Source of the DNA: UBA2336 sp046294915
Lineage (GTDB): Bacteria > Bacteroidota > Bacteroidia > Cytophagales > Cyclobacteriaceae
Reading direction: 5' to 3'
DNA length: 64,000 nucleotides
Assembly: GCA_046294915.1 (NCBI GenBank)
Contig: JBKBOE010000002.1
Location: forward strand, 1 to 64,000
Shown here: one piece after another, positions 8,424 through 17,468 of the stretch
How the letters are laid out: each line of letters opens with the position of its first letter
Position numbering within the stretch: position 1 is the first letter of the stretch
Program-made: the position numbers and the translations under genes
The notes under the pieces: generated by a model
Told to the model about the DNA's origin: nothing
Databases searched by the model: none
What the model saw: only the letters and a program-made list of their open reading frames with translations

Positions 8424-9941
8424 ATGAACAAGAAGGTGCTGCTGATGATTCTGGATGGGTGGGGAATTGCCACCAACAAGGAAGTATCGGCAATTGATAA
8501 GGCTCAGACTCCGTTTATTGATTCCCTTTACACTCGCTATCCAAACAGTCGCCTGGAAGCCTCTGCCCTGGCTGTAGGTTTGCCCGAAGGACAAATGGGA
8601 AACTCGGAAGTGGGCCATATGAATATTGGTGCCGGGCGCGTGGTTTATCAAGACCTTGTGCGCATTAATAAAGCCATTGATGATAAAGAACTGGATCAAA
8701 ATCCGGTATTGAACGAGGCGTTTGTCTATGCCCTTCAGCATAACAAAAACGTTCATTTGATCGGCCTGGTTTCCGATGGTGGCGTTCATTCCCACATCCA
8801 TCACCTTAAAGGGCTGTGCACCATCGCCAGCAATAAGGGCATTAAAAAATTATTTGTGCATGCTTTTACCGATGGTCGCGATACGGATCCGCAAAGTGGT
8901 TTGAAGTTTCTGAACGACCTTGATGAACACCTCACCAAAACCACCGGCAAAATAGCCAGTGTGGTGGGGCGTTATTACGCAATGGACCGTGACAAGCGTT
9001 GGGAACGTGTAAAGCTCGCCTACGATTTACTTGTACACGGTAAAGGAAAACCGGTAACTGATTTTCGCTCGGGGGTAGAACAATCGTATGCCGAACATGT
9101 TACCGATGAGTTTATAAAACCAATTGTAGTAGTTGAACAGAATAAGCCGATTGCGGTTATTAAAGATGGCGATGTGGTGATTTGCTTCAACTTCCGCACC
9201 GACCGGGGAAGGCAAATTACCATGGCTTTAACACAACAAAGTTTTCCCGAACACAATATGCGTGCACTTAACCTGCACTATATAACGCTTACTAATTACG
9301 ATGACACCTTCACCAAGGTGAAGATACTTTTCGATAAGGATAATCTCGAAAACACATTAGGTGAAGTATTGGCAAAGCAGGGAAAAAAACAAATACGCAT
9401 TGCTGAAACCGAGAAATACCCTCACGTTACGTTCTTTTTTTCAGGAGGCAGAGAACAACCCTTTGCCGGTGAGTCGCGCATTCTGTGCCCATCGCCTAAA
9501 GTAGCTACATATGATTTGCAACCCGAGATGAGTGCCCACGACATCAAGGACAAAATCATTCCGGAACTGGAAAAGAAGGAAGCCGATTTTATTTGCCTCA
9601 ACTTTGCTAACCCCGATATGGTAGGCCATACCGGTGTATTTGATGCTGCCGTAAAAGCCTGCGAAACGGTTGACTATTGTGCTTCGAAGGTAACCGAGGC
9701 TGCTTTAAAAAACGGTTATACCACGCTCATTATTGCCGATCATGGCAATGCAGATTGTATGATAAACGATGACGGCTCTCCCAACACCGCTCATACCACC
9801 AACCTGGTGCCGTGCATTTTGGTGGATAAAACATTTACCGGTTCACTGCGCGATGGAAAACTAGGCGATCTGGCACCTACCATTCTCACCCTTATGGGGC
9901 TACCCATTCCAAAAGAAATGACAGGCCATGTACTTCTTTAA
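8424..9941 (+). CDS. gpmI: 2,3-bisphosphoglycerate-independent phosphoglycerate mutase
   Basis: 505 residues, full length. It interconverts 3- and 2-phosphoglycerate in glycolysis with two Mn ions. The N-terminal LMILDGWG holds a metal-binding Asp, S61 in MGNSEVGHMNIGAGR is the phosphorylated nucleophile, and FTDGRDTDP, GRYYAMDRD, FFNFRTDR-like FNFRTDRGRQ and IADHGNAD with HTTNLVP supply the remaining metal and substrate ligands. It heads an operon: the next gene starts inside it (14 nt overlap). Confidence 0.97.
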   Translation: MNKKVLLMILDGWGIATNKEVSAIDKAQTPFIDSLYTRYPNSRLEASALAVGLPEGQMGNSEVGHMNIGAGRVVYQDLVRINKAIDDKELDQNPVLNEAFVYALQHNKNVHLIGLVSDGGVHSHIHHLKGLCTIASNKGIKKLFVHAFTDGRDTDPQSGLKFLNDLDEHLTKTTGKIASVVGRYYAMDRDKRWERVKLAYDLLVHGKGKPVTDFRSGVEQSYAEHVTDEFIKPIVVVEQNKPIAVIKDGDVVICFNFRTDRGRQITMALTQQSFPEHNMRALNLHYITLTNYDDTFTKVKILFDKDNLENTLGEVLAKQGKKQIRIAETEKYPHVTFFFSGGREQPFAGESRILCPSPKVATYDLQPEMSAHDIKDKIIPELEKKEADFICLNFANPDMVGHTGVFDAAVKACETVDYCASKVTEAALKNGYTTLIIADHGNADCMINDDGSPNTAHTTNLVPCILVDKTFTGSLRDGKLGDLAPTILTLMGLPIPKEMTGHVLL

Positions 9942-10548
9942 ACAAACCCTTTTTCTGGTAGGGTTTCTGCTTGTCGCTTCGTCCTGTACCAAACCAACCG
10001 TAAATCATACACTTTATTTTCCGGTTGACAGCCTGATTCGCGCACAGGCACTTCACCTTACTGCGTGCCGTGCATCTCTTACCAAACATGCTCAGATTGA
10101 CGGAACAGAAGAAAGCACCACGTTCACTCCGGCTGATTCAAGCGCATGGCTTAAAGAACTTGATATTTTTGTTTCCCTTAATTCAATTAATAAACCAGTT
10201 AACTACGGCCGTTATGAGGTAGCCGAAGGCATGGATGAAACGGGCACAAACCTTACGGTTCGCACTTTTACTTCTAACGCTTCACTTCCGGTGGTTTGGT
10301 TCAAAGTATACTATCACAATATACCCCAGAACATCCGCAAGATAGAGGCTCTTTATCGCGAAAACAGTTCCCTGATGAAGGGCTCTCGTATGCTGATTAT
10401 GGAATTTCAGGAACTGAACAATAAAATTACGCTCATATCCTACTCTATTGAAGGCGGGCAGGAAATGTTCCTTGGATCGCCCGTTGAATTTTCAATTACA
10501 GGTACCATAACCTCCGATTCATGGCAAAAGGCAAACGCGAGCCGCTGA
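9928..10548 (+). CDS. Hypothetical lipoprotein
   Basis: 206 residues. The N-terminus has a hydrophobic stretch and the lipobox ASSC with Cys20, so it is a probable lipoprotein. I do not recognise the family. The mature part is about 185 residues, polar, with beta-prone stretches (YGRYEVAEGMDETGTNLTVRTF). It overlaps gpmI by 14 nt and the ABC transporter gene by 28 nt, so translation of the three is probably coupled. Confidence 0.75.
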   Translation: MYFFKQTLFLVGFLLVASSCTKPTVNHTLYFPVDSLIRAQALHLTACRASLTKHAQIDGTEESTTFTPADSSAWLKELDIFVSLNSINKPVNYGRYEVAEGMDETGTNLTVRTFTSNASLPVVWFKVYYHNIPQNIRKIEALYRENSSLMKGSRMLIMEFQELNNKITLISYSIEGGQEMFLGSPVEFSITGTITSDSWQKANASR

Positions 10549-12317
10549 GCAAAGAAGATAAAAGGTCATTAAACGCTTCAAACCTGAAGAAACTCTTTGG
10601 GATTTTCCGCTTTGTGTGGCCTTACCGCTGGCTTTTTATTTTAGGCCTTACATCCCTGGTACTTTCCAGTGCCACCCTGTTGTCGTTTCCCTATTTTGCC
10701 GGTCAATTGCTCGATGTTGCGTCCGGAAAACAGGTGCCCTATTTCAACAACATCAATCAGATTGCCGGTGTACTGATCTTGATCCTCTTCGTTCAGGGAA
10801 TTTTTTCATTCACACGCGTTTATACATTTTCGGTAACCAGCGAACGCACCCTGGCTGACCTGCGCAAGCGCATTTATCAGAAAATAATCTGGCAGCCCTT
10901 AAGTTTTTTCGATAGCCGCAGAGTAGGTGAACTGATGAGCCGGATTACTTCAGATGTAAGCACATTACAGGATACCTTCACCTTTACATTGGCCGAACTG
11001 TTGCGCCAATCACTCACCCTCATTTTAGGCGGTGCTGTTATCTTCTATCTGGCACCCTCACTAACCATGTTTATGCTCCTTACATTCCCGGTGCTGGTTA
11101 TCCTTGCGCTTATTTTTGGTAGGTACATTCGAAAACTCTCCCGGAAAACACAGGACAAACTGGCGGATGCCAATGTGGTGGTGGAAGAATCATTGCAGTC
11201 CATTCACGTTGTAAAAGCATTCACCAATGAATGGTTTGAAATCGCACGGTACACCCGCTCGCTTGCTGATGTTGTTCTAGTAGCTGTTCGTACCGCAAAA
11301 TACCGGGGCTTATTCATCTCCTTTTCCATCTTTGCATTGTTTGGCGGCATTGTAGCCGTAGGCTGGTATGGAGCAACCCTGGTTCAGCAAGGCAGCCTTT
11401 CCATTGGCATGCTTTTTTCATTCATCATATACACCTCTTTTATTGGCGGATCCATTGCTGGTCTTGGCGACATTTACACACAATTGCAACGTTCCATCGG
11501 TGCATCAGAGCGGCTTCTGGAGTTACTGGATCACCCCGATGAAACCAATGACACACAGTTGTCATTGCAAAAACTTCACGGCAAAATTCAGTTTGAAAAC
11601 GTTTCGTTCACTTACCCTACCCGTGCTGATTTTCCGGTACTGAAAAAACTGAACTTTACCATTGAGCCGGGTGAAAAAGTGGCGTTGGTTGGCCAGAGTG
11701 GTTCCGGAAAATCAACTATCATAAACCTGTTGATGCGGTTTTACCCGGTAACCTCAGGCCTGATTAAAGTTGATGATACTGCAGCTGATTCATACCCGCT
11801 CACCTCCTACCGGAAAAACCTCGGCATTGTACCGCAGGAAGTGATCCTGTTTGGAGGGACAATTCATGAAAATATTGCGTACGGCAAACCGGGCGCAACC
11901 GATGAGGAAGTTCGTGAAGCAGCCCGTAAGGCCAATGCCCTTGAATTCATAGAGAGTTTTCCCGACAAGTTTAATACCCTGGTTGGCGAACGGGGCATTA
12001 AACTTTCCGGGGGCCAGCGACAGCGCATTGCCATTGCACGGACTATTCTGAAAGATCCGGCCATTCTTATTCTCGATGAAGCAACCAGCTCACTTGATGC
12101 TCACTCCGAAATTCAGGTGCAGCAGGCCCTGGAAAAATTGATGGCCGGTCGTACCACAATCGTTATTGCCCATCGGCTCAGCACCATAAAAAAAGTCGAT
12201 CGTATTTTTGTTATAAACCATGGTGAACTTGCAGAAATGGGTTCACATAGTGAACTTTCACAAATGGATAACGGCTTGTACAGGAACCTGCTCAAGCTGC
12301 AACTGCACGAACAATGA
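10521..12317 (+). CDS. ABC transporter, fused permease and ATPase (MsbA-like exporter)
   Basis: 598 residues, the usual half-transporter length. The first 320 residues form a six-helix type-1 exporter domain (for example WPYRWLFILGLTSLVLS and GGIVAVGWYGATLV). The ATPase follows: Walker A GQSGSGKST, Q-loop IVPQEVILFGG, signature LSGGQRQR, Walker B AILILDEATS and switch IAHRLST. It should act as a dimer exporting a lipid or hydrophobic compound; MsbA-type lipid A export is possible but the substrate cannot be read from sequence. The upstream overlapping lipoprotein may be a partner (inference). Confidence 0.9.
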   Translation: MAKGKREPLSKEDKRSLNASNLKKLFGIFRFVWPYRWLFILGLTSLVLSSATLLSFPYFAGQLLDVASGKQVPYFNNINQIAGVLILILFVQGIFSFTRVYTFSVTSERTLADLRKRIYQKIIWQPLSFFDSRRVGELMSRITSDVSTLQDTFTFTLAELLRQSLTLILGGAVIFYLAPSLTMFMLLTFPVLVILALIFGRYIRKLSRKTQDKLADANVVVEESLQSIHVVKAFTNEWFEIARYTRSLADVVLVAVRTAKYRGLFISFSIFALFGGIVAVGWYGATLVQQGSLSIGMLFSFIIYTSFIGGSIAGLGDIYTQLQRSIGASERLLELLDHPDETNDTQLSLQKLHGKIQFENVSFTYPTRADFPVLKKLNFTIEPGEKVALVGQSGSGKSTIINLLMRFYPVTSGLIKVDDTAADSYPLTSYRKNLGIVPQEVILFGGTIHENIAYGKPGATDEEVREAARKANALEFIESFPDKFNTLVGERGIKLSGGQRQRIAIARTILKDPAILILDEATSSLDAHSEIQVQQALEKLMAGRTTIVIAHRLSTIKKVDRIFVINHGELAEMGSHSELSQMDNGLYRNLLKLQLHEQ

Positions 12318-12724
12318 CAGGAACAAAAGAAATACTAAACGACTTTCAACTGCGCAACACCCCGAGCCGGCAGGCCATTTTAAATTTGTTCCTGAAAAAA
12401 AGTTTCGCCCTATCCCATAGCGATATTGAGCGCGCGGTACCGAGTCACTTTGACAGGGTTACGGTTTACCGTACACTCAAAACCTTTCTTGATAAAGGGC
12501 TCATTCATAAAGTGCTTGATGATGAAGGGGGAATCAAATATGCGTTGTGCTCAACGGCCTGTACTGCCGCTGGTCACCACCATGATCACGTTCATTTTAA
12601 GTGTACCGTATGCGGGCAAACCAATTGCCTGGAGGTTGATATTCCCCTCATAAAGCTTCCTCGGGGTTACAAAGCCGCAGAATTCAACCTCCTCATTCAG
12701 GGAATATGTAACAATTGTGCCTGA
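12314..12724 (+). CDS. Fur family transcriptional regulator
   Basis: 136 residues. The winged-helix part (TPSRQAILNLFLKKSFALSHSDIERAV, then FDRVTVYRTLKTFLDKGLIHKV) is typical of Fur-family DNA-binding domains. The dimerisation part has HHHDHVHFKCTVCGQTNCLE and ends with CNNC, giving two CxxC pairs for structural zinc and a His-rich regulatory site. Whether it senses iron, zinc or peroxide cannot be settled. It overlaps the ABC transporter by 4 nt (ATGA), which is an unusual setting for a metal regulator and may hint that the transporter is linked to metal state. Confidence 0.9.
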   Translation: MTGTKEILNDFQLRNTPSRQAILNLFLKKSFALSHSDIERAVPSHFDRVTVYRTLKTFLDKGLIHKVLDDEGGIKYALCSTACTAAGHHHDHVHFKCTVCGQTNCLEVDIPLIKLPRGYKAAEFNLLIQGICNNCA

Positions 12725-12784
12725 AATTTTCATCCGCTGTGGTTTCCTTTGCCTCCTGTAACTCATTAATCGCGATACCAAATT

Positions 12785-12813
12785 TTGGCCTTTAAAAAAT
12801 AGTTGTACTTTTG
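12785..12813 (+). promoter_or_regulatory. Bacteroidota-type promoter of the TerC gene
   Basis: TTG at 12785-12787 and TACTTTTG at 12806-12813 are 18 nt apart, matching the TTG/TAnnTTTG consensus. Transcription would start near 12820, giving a leader of about 70 nt before the TerC frame. Confidence 0.7.
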
Positions 12814-12888
12814 AAACTTATGGAGCTCTGAGTGCCTTGATAATGAAGGGCTTAGCCCTCCCAAAGAACCCTTGAAGAACGTACGTAA

Positions 12889-13869
12889 TTGCGCAGCCCT
12901 CTCAACATACTATTATTCTCCCTGTTTGACGGAAATGAACGCGAAGTAATCCTCTTTGGGATTTTCGGTGCTATTATTATCCTGTTTTTGGTTCTTGATC
13001 TGGGGCTTTTCCATAAACAAGCCCACAAAGTATCTACGAAATCGGCCCTGTATCAATCCATTTTCTGGGTTACGATTTCTGCTCTCTTCGGCTACTTTAT
13101 TTATGTGTATGATGAAAGTGGAACCGTTGGTGCCGTAGAGTATTTTTCTGCATACCTGACTGAGAAAGCGCTTTCGGTCGATAATATTTTCGTGATCCTT
13201 CTCATTTTGAAATACTTTCAGGTGGATGAGATGTACTACCACAAAATTCTGTTCTGGGGCATTCTGGGAGCCATCGTTATGCGCGCCATTTTCATTTTTG
13301 TTGGGGCTTACCTTATCCATCAATTTCACTGGATCCTTTACATCTTTGGGGTATTTCTGATTTATTCGGGCATACGGATTTATTTCGAAGACGGGGATGA
13401 GAAAATTGAACCGGAGAGGAATCCGGTACTGAAATTTTGCAAGAGATACCTGCCCATCACCACCGATACACACGATGGAAAATTTATTGTATTTGAAAAG
13501 GGTAAACTTTGGTTTACACCTTTATTTCTGGTTATTGTTTTGATTGAAACAACCGACCTGATCTTTGCGGTTGATTCCATACCCGCGGCATTCGCCATTA
13601 CCCAAAATGAATTCCTGATTTACACTTCCAACATTTTTGCTGTTATGGGCCTGCGGGCCATGTTCTTTTTGCTGTCAGGAATCATTGATAAATTTTACTT
13701 GCTGCAGAAAGGCCTTTCCATTATCCTGTTCTTTATCGGGGCAAAAATGATTCTGGAAATCTTCCAGATTGACATCAACGTTTACCTTTCTTTTTCGGTT
13801 ATCATTGCCACCTTAACGCTCTCTGTTATTTTTTCGGTTATCATCCCCCGCAGATCGAAGGTGGTTTAA
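12889..13869 (+). CDS. TerC family membrane protein
   Basis: 326 residues with about nine transmembrane segments. FLVLDLGLFHK, EKALSVDNIFVILLI and VLIETTDLIFAVDSIPAAFAI are the hallmark blocks of TerC; the acidic residues inside membrane segments are the proposed metal ligands. Family knowledge: TerC/Alx proteins are linked to manganese export, metalation of exported enzymes and tellurite resistance. No ATG precedes the conserved region; a TAA lies directly before the TTG at 12889, which I take as the start. The Fur-family gene ends 164 nt upstream. It is convergent with the LETM1/TerB-like gene. Confidence 0.9.
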   Translation: MRSPLNILLFSLFDGNEREVILFGIFGAIIILFLVLDLGLFHKQAHKVSTKSALYQSIFWVTISALFGYFIYVYDESGTVGAVEYFSAYLTEKALSVDNIFVILLILKYFQVDEMYYHKILFWGILGAIVMRAIFIFVGAYLIHQFHWILYIFGVFLIYSGIRIYFEDGDEKIEPERNPVLKFCKRYLPITTDTHDGKFIVFEKGKLWFTPLFLVIVLIETTDLIFAVDSIPAAFAITQNEFLIYTSNIFAVMGLRAMFFLLSGIIDKFYLLQKGLSIILFFIGAKMILEIFQIDINVYLSFSVIIATLTLSVIFSVIIPRRSKVV

Positions 13870-13873
13870 GTAC

Positions 13874-15130
13874 TTACTGGGCAGTAAACAAATTTTTCGG
13901 AAGTATCTTCAGCAAAACGTTCAGTGTTAAAAATTTCTCAGGCAATGCAATAATAGCAAAAGTGGGTATTGCCCTGAGTACATTTATAAAATGGTGCCGA
14001 ACTGCCTCACTTTCCTCCTGAGTTAATTCTTCAGCCTGGGCTTTAACCAGAAGGGCCATCATGGCCTTATTCTCCTGTGCTTCTTTCAACAGTTTACCCC
14101 TGTTTTTTTCGGCAATGCGGGCAACGCGGGCTATAAAGTGCTCACTCACCCGCTCGTAATCTTGTTTGTCCTGCAGGTATTCCAGTTGTTCCCAATGCTC
14201 CAGCACAAATCCTTCGATGGCGATCAGGCTGTTCTCAAGATCATCATCCGTAAACCCCAGGTGCGTACATAGTTGCCTGAGAAAGTCGTGCTCGGTTTGC
14301 TCCACCCTCCGGTCGGCCCACATGGTGAGAATGGCAATCTCCAGGTAAAATTTCCGGAGTATCCAGGAATTATCGGAGGGCAGATTGATGGCATCGGTGG
14401 CTACACCGGTATTGAAAATTGAAAGGGCTTCCTTTCTCCGCTCGGAAGGAATCTCTGTGCCCTGAATAAAGTACTCAAACAGTTTTCGTTCTTCAAAGTC
14501 AATCACATTATCCGAATGGGCTGCTGCTGCAATTACTTTAATTACTGAAAACCGGAGTTCTTCCCGTTCATAGCGGAAAAAGTCAGACACAATACGATCG
14601 GCATTTGTGTGAATCCATTGGCCGAAAATGAAGATGTCGAGAAATAAAATGCTGTTATGAAAAAAGTAAACCCAGAAATTGCCTTTATAGCCCAGTGCGC
14701 GTTCAATTCGCTTATCAAGAATTCGCTCGGCCAGTTCGAGTGTTGATCTCTTCTTTCCGAATAATGTTTTTGTAGGAGTTGCCAGCTCTGGAAATATTGA
14801 ATTATAAAAGTTGGTGATGTTTTCAAGCATATTCGTAAACAGATCGGACAAATCGTTATCGCTGCTGATCGGCTTGTTATGAAATATGATTGAACTGCTT
14901 ATAAAGCTTTCCGCCAGCAATACTTTCATCCTGTCCGCTTCACTCCAACTGGCTGACGAAGGATGATTGATATTGCCGACCGATTGTCCGTACATCAATC
15001 CGGTGGGTTGAATTATCCGGTACAAGGCAAACTCAGGATGAGAATCCTTGCGGTTAAGCTTGAGATCTTTATACTGATCCTTCCTGAAATTGAGGTATTC
15101 GCTGAGCCAACCTTTGTTACTTGGATTCAT
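13874..15130 (-). CDS. LETM1-related protein with TerB-like region
   Basis: 418 residues from the ATG at 15130; the frame extends to a TTG at 15196 inside purE. The middle part (VIKVIAAAAHSDNVIDFEERKLFEYF... LEIAILTMWADRRVEQTEHDFLRQL) looks like a TerB-type helical domain with acidic metal-binding positions. The end (NVLRAIPTFAIIALPEKFLTLNVLLKILPKNLF) strongly resembles the LETM1 ribosome-binding/membrane segment. I recall this combination as the LETM1-related biofilm-associated protein of Bacteroidota; its mechanism is not established. It follows purE by 34 nt and faces the TerC gene end to end. Confidence 0.75.
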   Translation of the reverse strand: MNPSNKGWLSEYLNFRKDQYKDLKLNRKDSHPEFALYRIIQPTGLMYGQSVGNINHPSSASWSEADRMKVLLAESFISSSIIFHNKPISSDNDLSDLFTNMLENITNFYNSIFPELATPTKTLFGKKRSTLELAERILDKRIERALGYKGNFWVYFFHNSILFLDIFIFGQWIHTNADRIVSDFFRYEREELRFSVIKVIAAAAHSDNVIDFEERKLFEYFIQGTEIPSERRKEALSIFNTGVATDAINLPSDNSWILRKFYLEIAILTMWADRRVEQTEHDFLRQLCTHLGFTDDDLENSLIAIEGFVLEHWEQLEYLQDKQDYERVSEHFIARVARIAEKNRGKLLKEAQENKAMMALLVKAQAEELTQEESEAVRHHFINVLRAIPTFAIIALPEKFLTLNVLLKILPKNLFTAQ

Positions 15131-15164
15131 AACCGGATGAAGATACCGATTTTCAGGAATATCA

Positions 15165-15677
15165 TCAGGAGAGCTTTCGCCATCCCTTCTTTTCAATATC
15201 GCGTGCTGATGTTTCTACCTTGCTCTGAAGGTTCTTTTTAAATGCATCCAGTTTCCTGGCCAATGTTTTATCAACTGTGCCAATTATTTGCGCAGCAAGT
15301 ATTCCGGCATTACGTGCACCATTCAGCGCAACAGTTGCTACCGGAACCCCTGAAGGCATTTGTAAAATAGACAGTACAGAATCCCATCCATCAATGGAAT
15401 TGGATGATTTAACGGGCACCCCTATTACAGGTAATGAGGTTATAGAAGCTACCATGCCCGGTAAATGAGCCGCACCGCCAGCTCCGGCAATAATAACGCG
15501 CAGTCCTCTGGCCCTGGCTTTGGTGGCGTATTCAACCATGCGTAGCGGTGTTCGATGAGCAGAAACTACTGTTAACTCATAGGAAACGCCTAGCTCTTCG
15601 AGCGCTTCGGCAGCTTCTTTCATCGTCTTCAGGTCAGTCTGGCTGCCCATGATAATACCAACCAATGGTTTCTTCAT
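15165..15677 (-). CDS. purE: N5-carboxyaminoimidazole ribonucleotide mutase
   Basis: 170 residues, full length. It moves the carboxyl group of N5-CAIR to C4 in purine synthesis. VGIIMGSQTDLKTM holds the nucleotide phosphate-binding loop with the class I serine, followed by SAHRTP with the catalytic His, IIAGAGGAAHLPGM and PVIGVPVKS. The presence of purK upstream supports class I PurE. purK overlaps it by 4 nt. Confidence 0.96.
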   Translation of the reverse strand: MKKPLVGIIMGSQTDLKTMKEAAEALEELGVSYELTVVSAHRTPLRMVEYATKARARGLRVIIAGAGGAAHLPGMVASITSLPVIGVPVKSSNSIDGWDSVLSILQMPSGVPVATVALNGARNAGILAAQIIGTVDKTLARKLDAFKKNLQSKVETSARDIEKKGWRKLS

Positions 15678-16813
15678 GCTATTACTTTTAGGGTTCGCTT
15701 CACAAAGTTGACTTTCTCGCGCAAACTATCAATATCAGGGTCAACAATCGTTACATGTCCCATTTTCCGAAAAGGCTTGGTAATTCTCTTTCCGTATAAA
15801 TGGACATGAACCCCGGACAGGCTTATTACTTTCTCAAACCCTTTGTAACGGGCCGGCCCTATGTACCCCGGTTCGCCTAACAGGTTAACCATAGCACTGG
15901 GCAGAAGCAGATGCGTTTCTCCAAGCGGCAAACCTAAAATGGCGCGCAGGTGCTGCTCATACTGCGAGGTGGCATTTGCTTCGATGGTATGATGCCCGCT
16001 GTTGTGCGGACGGGGGGCAATTTCGTTAATCAGCAATTGCCCCTTTCGGGTTACAAACATCTCAACGGCCAGCAGGCCAACCATTTTCAATTCATTAATC
16101 GTTCTGCACGCTATGGACTCTGCTTCGCGTTCTACAGCACGACTTATTCGGGCTGGTGCAAAAAGGTATTCCACCAGGTTTTTTTCAGGATGAAAAACCA
16201 TCTCAACCGGTGGAAATGCTTTTATCTCACCGCGTTCATTACGGGCTACGATAACGGATATTTCACGCTCAAAATCAACGAACTGTTCCAATAAACCCGG
16301 GCTGTCAAAGGCTTTGCGCAAATCCTTTTTTGAGCGGATCACCTGTACGCCACGTCCGTCATATCCCTCCCGGCCAAGTTTGTGCACCGCGGGAAGAAAT
16401 TCAGCGTGCTTCTTCACATCAGCCCGGTTCTCCGTAAGATGAAAAGGTGCCGTAGGAAGGCCGCATTCGCGGTAGAAAATTTTCTGCGTGCGTTTGTCCT
16501 GAATGAGTTCAATAACCTCAGGCTGTGGATATATGCGTTTGCCTTTGCCGGCCAGTGCTTTAAGCGCCCGGATATTTACATTTTCGATTTCGATGGTAAT
16601 GATGTCACACGCATCTCCAAACTTCATTACCGTGCGGTAGTCGGTTAATTTACCTGTTTGAAAAGGAGCCAACCCGCGGCAGGGGGCGTCTTTATCAGGA
16701 TCAAGCACGCGAAAGGCCAGGTTGTAATCCATACCCGACTGTATCAACATACGACCTAACTGGCCTCCACCGAGTATACCAATTGTAAAATCCTGCTGAA
16801 ATAATTTTCTCAC
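15674..16813 (-). CDS. purK: 5-(carboxyamino)imidazole ribonucleotide synthase
   Basis: 379 residues. An ATP-grasp enzyme that makes N5-CAIR from AIR, bicarbonate and ATP, the substrate of PurE. Visible are the N-terminal IGILGGGQLGRML, the ATP-binding KLGREGYDGRGVQV, the EQFVDFEREISVI hinge and the metal-binding LAVEMFVTRKGQLLINEIAPRPHNSGH. The start is GTG at 16813. The operon purK-purE-LETM1-like runs on the minus strand. Confidence 0.96.
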   Translation of the reverse strand: MRKLFQQDFTIGILGGGQLGRMLIQSGMDYNLAFRVLDPDKDAPCRGLAPFQTGKLTDYRTVMKFGDACDIITIEIENVNIRALKALAGKGKRIYPQPEVIELIQDKRTQKIFYRECGLPTAPFHLTENRADVKKHAEFLPAVHKLGREGYDGRGVQVIRSKKDLRKAFDSPGLLEQFVDFEREISVIVARNERGEIKAFPPVEMVFHPEKNLVEYLFAPARISRAVEREAESIACRTINELKMVGLLAVEMFVTRKGQLLINEIAPRPHNSGHHTIEANATSQYEQHLRAILGLPLGETHLLLPSAMVNLLGEPGYIGPARYKGFEKVISLSGVHVHLYGKRITKPFRKMGHVTIVDPDIDSLREKVNFVKRTLKVIA

Positions 16814-16919
16814 CGTATAAATGTGGCCTAAATTTAGATAGATTCAGGTATTCCTGAGTACAAAATCTTAACACTAACCTTTCACCATGATTCGTTAATC
16901 TTTCATTATCTTAAGCATC

Positions 16920-17462
16920 ATGAAAACATACAGTCTCACTTTAGTTGTCTTGCTGGCTTTTTCAGTGAATAGCATAGCCCAGGTGATCGGGAAACCGTTT
17001 CCGGTCATGGAGGCCGAAACTGTGGAGGACAAAAAAGTACTTTTGCCCGATGCCGCAAAGGGCAAGTTTACCCTTTTAGGCCTGGCCTACTCAAAAAAAT
17101 CAGAAGATGAACTGAACAGCTGGTTTCAGCCGGTTTTTGAAAAGTTCATTCAGAAAAACAAAGGTTTATTTGAGGGCTTCGGGTACGATGTTAACGTATA
17201 TTTTGTACCCATGTTCACGGGGGTTAATGCGGCCGCCACCGGTACTGCCAAGCGCAAAGCATTAAAAAATGTTGACCCGCAGTTGCTCCCTTACATTCTC
17301 TTTTACAAGGGCGAATTAAAGCCCTATAAAGATGCCCTTGACTTTGAGAAAAAAGACATCCCGTACTTCTTTGTATTGGATAAAGACGGGAAGATTATTT
17401 ATGCAACAAGCGGAAAATACAGCACGGCCAAAATGAACGAGGTAGAAAACGTACTGGAGTAA
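16920..17462 (+). CDS. Secreted thioredoxin-fold protein, ATP10-like
   Basis: 180 residues with a signal peptide ending near SIAQ. GKPFPVMEAETVEDKKVLLPDAAKGKFTLLGLAYS has the layout of the first strands of TlpA-type thioredoxin folds, and IPYFFVLDKDGKIIYATSGKYS is the matching end. The CxxC motif is absent, so it cannot act as a classical disulfide oxidoreductase; this fits ATP10-like members. The role is unknown. The protease gene follows after 6 nt. Confidence 0.62.
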   Translation: MKTYSLTLVVLLAFSVNSIAQVIGKPFPVMEAETVEDKKVLLPDAAKGKFTLLGLAYSKKSEDELNSWFQPVFEKFIQKNKGLFEGFGYDVNVYFVPMFTGVNAAATGTAKRKALKNVDPQLLPYILFYKGELKPYKDALDFEKKDIPYFFVLDKDGKIIYATSGKYSTAKMNEVENVLE

Positions 17463-17468
17463 AACCCA

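Noticed and set aside
12814..12888. yybP-ykoY manganese riboswitch before the TerC gene
   Set aside because: The leader is only about 70 nt and lacks the conserved loops of that RNA; only a small hairpin is visible.
12913..13473. 186-codon open frame opposite the TerC gene
   Set aside because: It is a shadow of a well-recognised membrane protein; its translation shows no known pattern and no promoter.
15131..15196. Start of the LETM1-like protein inside purE
   Set aside because: It would use a TTG and overlap purE by 32 nt; the ATG at 15130 is a better start.
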